Shown piece by piece: positions 58,240 through 64,000 of a DNA stretch of 64,000 bases. The position numbers were made by a program, and so were the translations under genes. The first letter of the stretch is position 1. The number at the start of each line of letters is the position of its first letter. Source of the DNA: Streptomyces curacoi (GTDB lineage: Bacteria > Actinomycetota > Actinomycetes > Streptomycetales > Streptomycetaceae); NCBI RefSeq assembly GCF_001513975.1, contig NZ_KQ947985.1, forward strand, positions 558,001-622,000, in the 5' to 3' direction. The notes below the pieces were generated by a model. That model did not search any database. It was not told where the DNA came from and was given only the letters and a program-made list of their open reading frames with translations.

Positions 58240-60297
58240 ATGTCCCCCGCACAGCCAGGCGCCAGACCCGGCGCCGCTCCGCGTTCCGTCCCCGCCGCTC
58301 TCCTGTTCCTGCTGCTGGCCCTGGCCGTCGCGGCAGCGACGCTGGTCCTGCCCGCCGCGGGCAGGGCGGACGCCCTCTCCCGCCCTGCCCAGACGCTCTA
58401 CACCCCGCCCTCCGACGCGCTCTCCCCCGGAAGCTACTACCCGCGGGCCATGCGCCTGCAGCACAACGGCCCGGCCAACGGCACCCTCCTCGCCACGTTC
58501 GAGCAGTACCGCGTGGAGATGCCCGTCTTCCCGATCTACCGCAGCACCGACAACGGCGCCTCCTGGACGAAGATCTCCGAGGTCGCCGACACCCAGAACG
58601 GCTGGGGCATGCGCTGGCAGCCCGAGCTGTTCGAACTGCCCAGGGCCATGGGTGACTTCCCGGCCGGCACCATCCTCGCCGCCGGTGACTCGGTGCCGTA
58701 CGACCGGGGCGGCAGCAAGATCGATCTGTACGCCAGCACCGACCGCGGCCAGAGCTGGACCTTCGTCACCAACATCGCCACCGGCGGTAAAGCCACGGAC
58801 GTGAACGGCAACACCCCAGTGTGGGAACCGTTCTTCCTGGTCTCCGGCGACAGGCTCATCGTCTACTACTCCGACCAGCGCGACCCCGACCACGGCCAGA
58901 AGATCGTCCACCAGGTCTCCACGGACGTCCGCAACTGGGGCCCGGTCGTGGACGACGTCGCGATGCCCACCTACAGCCAGCGCCCCGGCATGCCGACCGT
59001 CGCCAGGATGCCCAACGGCAAATACATCATGACCTACGAGTACGGCGGTTCCGCCGCGGGCAACTTCGCCGTCCACTACAAGATCTCCTCCGACCCGGAA
59101 GGCTTCGACTCCGTCACCGGCATCCCGCTGCGCACCACCGACGGCCTGGTCCCCCAGGGCACGCCCTACATCACCTGGCTGCCCACCGGCGGCCCCAACG
59201 GAACCCTCGTCACCACCGCCCACAGCAGCGACGACCTGTTCGTCAACACACAGAACGGCGCCGCCGACACCTGGACGCGGATGCCCTCCAACGTCGGCGG
59301 CGGCTACAGCCGCGGTCTGCTTCCGCTGGCCGACGGCCACAGTCTGATGGTGTTCAGCGCGGGCTTCGGCGGTGACAACCGCCGCAACCCGGTCACGTAC
59401 AGCACGGTCGACTTCGGCGGGAGCATCTCCGACGGCGCCACCTACACCATGACCAACGCGAACAGCGCCCTGAACCTCACTATCGCCGGCGGCTCCACCA
59501 CCAACGGCACCACCGCCACCCAGCAGGACCCCACCACCTCCACCAACCAGCAGTGGCGCTTCGAGCAGCAGTCCTCGGGCTACTTCAAGATCTTCAACGT
59601 CGCCAGCGGCAAGGTCCTCGGCGTCCAGAACCAGTCCACCGCCAACGGCGCCGCCGTCCTGCAGTGGGACGACAACGGCACGCTCGACCACGAATGGGCC
59701 GTCGCGCCCCATCCGGCCGGCGGTTACAGCATCACCAACCGCATCAGTGGCAAGTTCCTCGAAATCCCCAGTGCCTCCACCACGGTCGGCACCGCCGCCG
59801 TGCAGTGGAGCGGCACCACCTGCGGCTGCCAGCGCTGGAACCTCGCCCAGACCGCCCTGCCGCCCCTGGGCACCGGTCAGTACGTCCTGGTGAACAAGAA
59901 CAGCGGCAAGTACCTCGACATCCCGGCCGGCTCCACCACCGCCGGCACCGCCGCCAACCAGTGGCAGAACACGGCCTGTGTCTGCCAGCTCTTCACCTTC
60001 CAGTCCGCCGGCAGCGGCGCCTGGACCATCAAGAACGCGAGGAGCAACCTCAACCTGGACGTCCAAGGTGCCTCCAGTGCCGCGGGCGCGGCCATCGTCC
60101 AGAACACCGCCTCCAGCGCCGACTCCCAGAAGTGGACCCTCACCGACGCGGGCAACGGCTACTACAAGCTCCGCAACGTGAACAGCACCCTCGTCGCCGG
60201 CGTCGCCCAGTCCTCCACCGCCAACGGGGCAGCCGTCGTCCAGTGGGGCAGCGCCGACCTCGACGACCAGCTCTGGAAGATCGTCCGGATCAACTGA
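58240..60297 (+). CDS. Secreted Asp-box glycoside hydrolase with RICIN domains
   Basis: 685 residues: signal peptide about 1-40, then a six-bladed propeller-like domain about 45-400 with Asp boxes (YRSTDNGASWT, YASTDRGQSWT) as in sialidases and GH93 exo-arabinanases, then two ricin-type lectin domains about 405-685 (NSALNLTIAGGSTTNGTTATQQDP, GKYLDIPAGSTTAGTAANQWQ, SNLNLDVQGASSAAGAAIVQ with QxW motifs). Likely cleaves a plant or cell-surface glycan to feed the adjacent uptake system. GGAG precedes ATG 58240. Sialidase versus arabinanase is not settled. Confidence 0.85.
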   Translation: MSPAQPGARPGAAPRSVPAALLFLLLALAVAAATLVLPAAGRADALSRPAQTLYTPPSDALSPGSYYPRAMRLQHNGPANGTLLATFEQYRVEMPVFPIYRSTDNGASWTKISEVADTQNGWGMRWQPELFELPRAMGDFPAGTILAAGDSVPYDRGGSKIDLYASTDRGQSWTFVTNIATGGKATDVNGNTPVWEPFFLVSGDRLIVYYSDQRDPDHGQKIVHQVSTDVRNWGPVVDDVAMPTYSQRPGMPTVARMPNGKYIMTYEYGGSAAGNFAVHYKISSDPEGFDSVTGIPLRTTDGLVPQGTPYITWLPTGGPNGTLVTTAHSSDDLFVNTQNGAADTWTRMPSNVGGGYSRGLLPLADGHSLMVFSAGFGGDNRRNPVTYSTVDFGGSISDGATYTMTNANSALNLTIAGGSTTNGTTATQQDPTTSTNQQWRFEQQSSGYFKIFNVASGKVLGVQNQSTANGAAVLQWDDNGTLDHEWAVAPHPAGGYSITNRISGKFLEIPSASTTVGTAAVQWSGTTCGCQRWNLAQTALPPLGTGQYVLVNKNSGKYLDIPAGSTTAGTAANQWQNTACVCQLFTFQSAGSGAWTIKNARSNLNLDVQGASSAAGAAIVQNTASSADSQKWTLTDAGNGYYKLRNVNSTLVAGVAQSSTANGAAVVQWGSADLDDQLWKIVRIN

Positions 60298-60317
60298 CGG
60301 CTCCAACCGGGCCATGA

Positions 60318-60359
60318 CCAGGCGCAGGAACCACGGGGCGAAGCGGTTCCTGCGCCTGG
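60318..60359 (+). terminator. 15-bp hairpin after the RICIN hydrolase
   Basis: CCAGGCGCAGGAACC pairs perfectly with GGTTCCTGCGCCTGG around a 12-base loop, 20 bases after the stop. Confidence 0.85.
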
Positions 60360-60486
60360 CGTCCGCCTCGGCCGATCGGCCGAGGCACAGCTGACCGCTC
60401 CTCCCTACAGTGACCGATGTGAAGCTCCTGCCTGCGACTGCCTACCCCACCACGACGGGGACCCGTCGGCAGGCTGCCTGCGTGCG

Positions 60487-60693
60487 GTGGATACCACCAC
60501 GCTGGTCCTGCTGGCCGCCACGGACGTGCTCATCGCCGTCGCCGTCGCCGTCGCCGACGACAAGACGCTCTGGCCGGTGCTCGTGCTCCTGTCGCTCGGC
60601 CTCGCAGCAATTCTCTGGCCCTCCGCCCCTCGGCCCGCATGGCTCACCCCCCACTGCGCGCTGCCGTACCAGCGGGAATTTCCCTGGCCTTGA
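60487..60693 (+). pseudogene. Sensor-kinase-like N-terminal fragment
   Basis: GTG 60487 opens DTTTLVLLAATDVLIAVAVAVADDK and WPVLVLLSLGLAAILWPS, two membrane helices like the lead of a streptomycete histidine kinase, then a shift and stop. The rest of the kinase is absent. Confidence 0.45.
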
Positions 60694-61127
60694 ACGCCGT
60701 CGCCACGACGACCGAGCCGATACGCATGTTCGGCCCCGGTGAGGTGGCGGCGGTCCTGCTCTGCCTGCTGATGATCACCGTCCGTACCTGCCCACCGCTG
60801 TGGGCGGGCCTGTGCGCCGTACTCACCGGCGGGGCAGCCATCGCGGCGCCGCTGCGCTTCTACGCGACGGGCACCCAGGACGACCTCCTGATCCTGGGGC
60901 TCGCGCTGGTCGTCGAGCCGGATGTGGTCTTCGCCGACGAGCCGACCGGCGCCCTCGACCAGACCACCAGCGAGGAGGTCGTACGGCTGCTGACGTCCGT
61001 GACCCGCGAGCAGGGCGCCGCCCTGGTCATGGTCACCCACGACGCCGACGTCGCCGCTCACTGCGACCGGATCCTCCAGGTCCGCGACGGCCGGATCAGC
61101 AGCCACCCCCAATACACCGTCGCCTGA
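60639..61127 (+). pseudogene. Chimera: sensor-kinase membrane part joined to ABC ATPase C-terminus
   Basis: Residues about 15-85 (LALNAVATTTEPIRMFGPG, VAAVLLCLLMITVRTCPPLWAGL, LLILGLALV) read like a kinase membrane region. From about 90 the frame continues as VVEPDVVFADEPTGALDQ, MVTHDADVAAHCDRIL and VRDGRISS, the Walker B, H-loop and end of a MacB/LolD-type ATPase. Walker A and the ABC signature are missing, so it cannot hydrolyse ATP. The junction is near 60900-60910. Confidence 0.65.
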
Positions 61128-61174
61128 CCATTCCCGCCCGCCCTCCTCGCCCGCCCTTTTCAGCGGAGATGCCG

Positions 61175-61770
61175 ATGCGTTCCCCCGTCCTGCCCCTGAC
61201 CTGGCACCTGGCCCGTCCTCCGGCCGCCGCGGCCTGCACAGCCACCTGCTCGCCGCCGGCGCCGCCGCCGTCGGCGCCTTCGTGCTGCTGGTGATGATCG
61301 ACGCCACCCTCGGCTCAGGTGCTCGCGCCGACCACACGACCTGGCGCACGCCGGCCGCCGTGCCCGCCGAGCGGGGACCGCCGTCCAGGCCCGGGCCACG
61401 ACGTACGTCCGCCAGGAGGTCGTCTCCGTGGTGTCGTTGTCCCAGCTGCCCGGCCGCGCGGCGACCCCCGCCCCGCCCGGTCTGAGCTCTTTCCCGAAAA
61501 AAGGCGAGGTGTACCTCTCCCCCGCGCTGGCCGAGTTGATTCACAAGCTGCCCGCGGGCCAACTGGCCGACCGCTTCCCGAAGCCGGCGGCCTACGGCAC
61601 GATCGGCACGGCCGGACTCGCCTCCCCCGACGAGCTGGTCGCCGTCGTGGGCCGGGCGCCGTCCGACCCGCGGTGTCCAAGGCGGCCGGCGGCGGCAACT
61701 GGTACGACGAGGGGCAGACCGAGCGGGCCTACATTGCAGGGTTCTCCGCGGCCAAGCCAAGCCGAGCATA
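61175..61770 (+). pseudogene. FtsX-type ABC permease, frameshifted and truncated
   Basis: From ATG 61175 (GGAG before it) the reading is MRSPVLPLTWHLAR, shifts, continues as HLLAAGAAAVGAFVLLVMIDATLG, shifts to GEVYLSPALAELIHKLPAGQLADRF and AAYGTIGTAGLASPDELVAVVG, then shifts again to GGGNWYDEGQTERAYIAGFSAAKPS and ends abruptly near 61770. At least three frameshifts. The FtsX permease domain proper is gone. It lies just after the ABC ATPase remnant, as in intact ATPase-permease pairs. Confidence 0.65.
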
Positions 61771-62300
61771 TTCACCGGCAGCGACTGCCATAGCGCTCGA
61801 CGATCACCTTGAGCCTTGGGTCACGTTCGGTCGCCACTTTGGCCGGCCGAGTGCCTCTACCGCTGGGAGGTCGGATCGAGTCGTCGATTTGAGTCCTGGC
61901 GAGTTCAAAGAGGGCTACGTTCCCCGGGCTGTTGAGCTAGCAGATGAAGTTAGCCGCTACGGACGGAACGTGATTTTGGATGGACCTGCTGAGCTTGAGC
62001 CGTCCGTGACCAAGGTCGTGGAGCTGTCCGGTGCTCTGGTGGCCGTCTTCCGGGTCAGACAGAGCCTGAACCGGATAGCCGACGAGGAGGGCAGGTTGAT
62101 CGTGCCTACGACACTTCTGAGCTGCCAGACAAGCTCAAGCAGCTAGAGCGAGAGGTTCGGGAGTTCCTCCTCCAGGCTGGTGCGGCGCTGACCACGAGTT
62201 GGCACCAGGGGCGCGTGGTCAACGGCGTTTCAATGGCCAGGCAACTGATCACCGGTTCAGCTGGCCAGCCAGACGAAACGAGCCCACGGCACCGACCCAG
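61771..62300 (+). pseudogene. Unrecognised foreign gene fragment, frameshifted
   Basis: A lower-GC stretch reads YVPRAVELADEVSRYGRNVILDGPAELEPSV, VVELSGALVAVFRVRQSLNRIADEEGRLIV, then after a shift near 62105 YDTSELPDKLKQLEREVREFLLQAGAALTTSWHQ, VVNGVSMARQLITG. The two frames join smoothly, so one base was lost or gained. Start missing. No domain recognised. Codon use and GC differ from the surrounding chromosome, suggesting transfer. Confidence 0.5.
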
Positions 62301-62316
62301 ATCGGTGCCCTGGGCT
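62281..62316 (+). terminator. Hairpin at the end of the foreign fragment
   Basis: AGCCCA-C-GGCACCGA pairs with TCGGTGCC-C-TGGGCT around a 6-base loop with one C-C mismatch; TTCCGTTGTTGTT follows. Confidence 0.7.
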
Positions 62317-62552
62317 TCCGTTGTTGTTGATCCACGTCGGGCACACTCGTACGGTCCAGCCGCCCGGGCTCCACCGTCGGCTAACGCCAGCCTGGGGACA
62401 TGACCGCTTCGTCCCGAAGTAACTTGGGCAGCAGCTGCGCCTTGCGCTGGCGTGCGTCTCACCTGTGCCGATGGTCCGCAGCCGTCCGCGCTTGTTCGCC
62501 GGTTGCGCACGCGTTGTCACGCCGTTAGACACTCCGCGCCCCCCTCGTCCTC

Positions 62553-63530
62553 CTACGTGCCGTCGTTCCGACGGGTTCGTACGGCGTGCCTCAGCTGGCT
62601 TTCCCAGCCTCGCCGATGAGTGATCCGTTCGAAGCCGCGACCGCTCCCAGCCAAAAGATCTACGCGTGATCTCTTGCTGAGTTCCTCCCAGTCCTCAAAC
62701 ATCACGTAGATCGCGTTCCCGTATCGTGCGTTCTCGAAGACGACTAGGTCCGGCGCGAACTGCGCGCCCACGTAGCGCTGGAAGCCGCTGGTGCCGTAGA
62801 GCATCCGCTCGGGACGGAGCGCAAGCAACGCTTCCAACCGGGCCTCTACGCCTTCTCGTCGAGGGTCGTCCCTGCTCAGGCGCAAGCGCCGAGTCAACTC
62901 ACTGATCACAGCGTCCGTTTCACGGGTACCCACAGGGAGAAACTCCCAGTCAAGCGCCATCGCCCGCGCCCACTCATCTGTGGATGTAGTGCAGGCCACC
63001 ACGTCTACGGCTCCCACGTTCTCTTGAAGCAGGCAGAGTGCGAAGAGTAGATCTGCGTCGTGGCCGGCGGCCGTGCGGTCGAGGACGCGGTCGACCCGGA
63101 AAGCGATGGTCACCTGATCGTCATTGCTCGACACCTCTTCCATAGCGATGACGATCTGCTGTCCGTACAGGTGCTCCACCTGATAGACCTGCCGCGTGAA
63201 TGTGATGGGGTGACTGCCCTTAGACCAGTCACCGAAGTTTGGGGTTTCAAAGCCCCAGGATCGAGACACCTTCGGAAGGTCAGTTCGCCGCACGATCCTG
63301 CCCGCAAGGTTCCACCTCGAGAATCGCCCTCGTGCGGCGGGGGGAAGACTCGTCGGCGGGACAACTGGGCTCCCAGCCTGGACGGAAACCCCCAGGTGTG
63401 CCAGCAGGTCGGACTCAAGATCCGAGACGCGATACGACCGCAGGACACCAACCTGGTACTCGTCACTCGGCAGGTTGGCCACCTTGGACCGGACTGAGTC
63501 GGGGATCTTTCTGAAGCTCTTCTGAGCCAT
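62553..63530 (-). CDS. Hypothetical protein, accessory, unknown function
   Basis: 325 residues from ATG 63530, preceded by AAGGGGG. No signal peptide or membrane segment. It has an N-terminal SFRKIPDSVRSKVANLPSDEYQ, a central VTIAFRVDRVLDRTAAGHDADLLFALCLLQENVG and a C-terminal GNAIYVMFEDWEELSKRSRVDLLAG, ERITHRRGWESQLRHAV. The DWEELSKRSRVDLL...HRRGW end recalls accessory proteins of islands, but I cannot name the family. GC content is lower than in the neighbouring chromosomal genes, consistent with transfer. Confidence 0.7.
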   Translation of the reverse strand: MAQKSFRKIPDSVRSKVANLPSDEYQVGVLRSYRVSDLESDLLAHLGVSVQAGSPVVPPTSLPPAARGRFSRWNLAGRIVRRTDLPKVSRSWGFETPNFGDWSKGSHPITFTRQVYQVEHLYGQQIVIAMEEVSSNDDQVTIAFRVDRVLDRTAAGHDADLLFALCLLQENVGAVDVVACTTSTDEWARAMALDWEFLPVGTRETDAVISELTRRLRLSRDDPRREGVEARLEALLALRPERMLYGTSGFQRYVGAQFAPDLVVFENARYGNAIYVMFEDWEELSKRSRVDLLAGSGRGFERITHRRGWESQLRHAVRTRRNDGT

Positions 63531-64000
63531 GCACGCCCCCTTTCAGGCGTGGACCGAGCTCCAGCCAGACGTCACTCTTTGAAGCTGACGCTTGCCGCTG
63601 TAGGGTCCGAGGGCGCCACCAACGCACTAGGCCCCATGTGGAGCTCGACACCAAAGTCGAGGCCCCTGCGTGGGGCCTTGTTGGTTCTTTCCAATATCAG
63701 TAGAGCACTCCTGACACTCCGCCAGCAAGCAACACCCCCATAATTTGTGCTTGGTGCTCAGCGTCGCCACTAGATGTAGTGTCGAGGGGTGTGTTGCTGG
63801 GAACCTTCCAGGCTATCGATTGGCACTGACAGCGAGGCTCCATGCAGGCTCAGTCCCTGTGCTCTGCAGGCTGTAGACGCGTCTGAAGAACGGGGACTTC
63901 GACCTCGTTCAGCACGCTTTCCAACTGTGGTGGTGGACTCTGAGGCTGCGCGCCGGCGGTCACTTGCGTTCGTGGAAGGCCCGTCGTGGGCCCGGCTACA
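63531..64000. other. Right-edge stretch, no gene seen
   Basis: No coding frame is convincing. A stem AGGCCCC-tgcgt-GGGGCCT is at 63660-63678, and an imperfect inverted pair CAGCAAGCAACACCCC / GGGGTGTGTTGCTG spans about 63721-63808, which may be a control region for a gene beyond the window. Confidence 0.4.
63660..63678 (+). terminator. Small hairpin with a T-rich tail
   Basis: AGGCCCC pairs with GGGGCCT over a 5-base loop, followed by TGTTGGTTCTTT. It has no obvious + strand gene before it. Confidence 0.5.

Overview
The window looks like a Streptomyces chromosome. It is very GC-rich with G/C-ending codons, uses GTG starts freely, carries many secreted and lipid-anchored proteins, and contains streptomycete families (DUF5994, DUF6131, DUF6286/Asp23, TrmB-LuxR regulators) and the 39-bp palindromic repeat common in that genus. 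No rRNA or complete tRNA gene was found. Genes are packed in short operons with ATGA/GTGA/TGATG overlaps, separated by decayed stretches.

Layout. 0-8.3 kb: end of a sensor kinase with its lipoprotein, an unrecognised gene, an SDR/DUF2867 oxidoreductase beside a wrecked photolyase, a secreted LVIVD/PA protein, a cytidine deaminase, an IS630 remnant and a small membrane protein. 8.3-22.7 kb: a patchwork island marked by three near-identical copies of the 3' half of a tRNA-Gly(CCC) gene (about 10.42, 16.15 and 20.23 kb) plus a degenerate fourth (about 22.55 kb). Between them lie decayed genes and intact cargo: two tail-to-tail lectin/peptidoglycan-hydrolase fusions, a small secreted peptide next to a TrmB-LuxR regulator, a fused SecDF, and an NfeD/SPFH pair. 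22.7-30 kb: a secreted Ig-like protein and a coupled operon of a secreted M14 carboxypeptidase and S8 subtilase.

30-37.3 kb: an envelope-oriented block bounded by two DUF347 membrane proteins. It holds a two-component system, two PAP2 phosphatases, a DedA protein, and a BlaI repressor/M56 metalloprotease pair with a double BlaI-type operator. 37.6-50.5 kb: a probable stress cluster with three DUF5994 proteins, a fatty-acid desaturase, a GNAT-like protein, a PAS/GAF/PP2C phosphatase, and a large Asp23 (alkaline-shock) group with its membrane anchors. Divergent from that group is an ECF sigma factor with a possible anti-sigma/Asp23 fusion, followed by NhaA. The sigma factor is preceded by a CRP-like palindrome overlapping a sigma-B-like promoter. 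This content points to osmotic, alkaline or envelope stress.

50.9-60.4 kb: a carbohydrate locus (GH42 beta-galactosidase, two permeases, Tat-type lipoprotein binding protein, divergent LacI regulator with a 14-bp palindrome, secreted Asp-box/RICIN hydrolase). 60.4-64 kb: a scrapyard with a sensor-kinase fragment fused to the C-terminus of an ABC ATPase, a broken FtsX permease, a frameshifted foreign fragment, and one intact unrecognised 325-residue protein. The most interesting items are the serial tRNA-Gly 3' ends, the Asp23/sigma cluster with its shared regulatory signals, the peptide-regulator locus, and the repeat embedded in frame in the desaturase.
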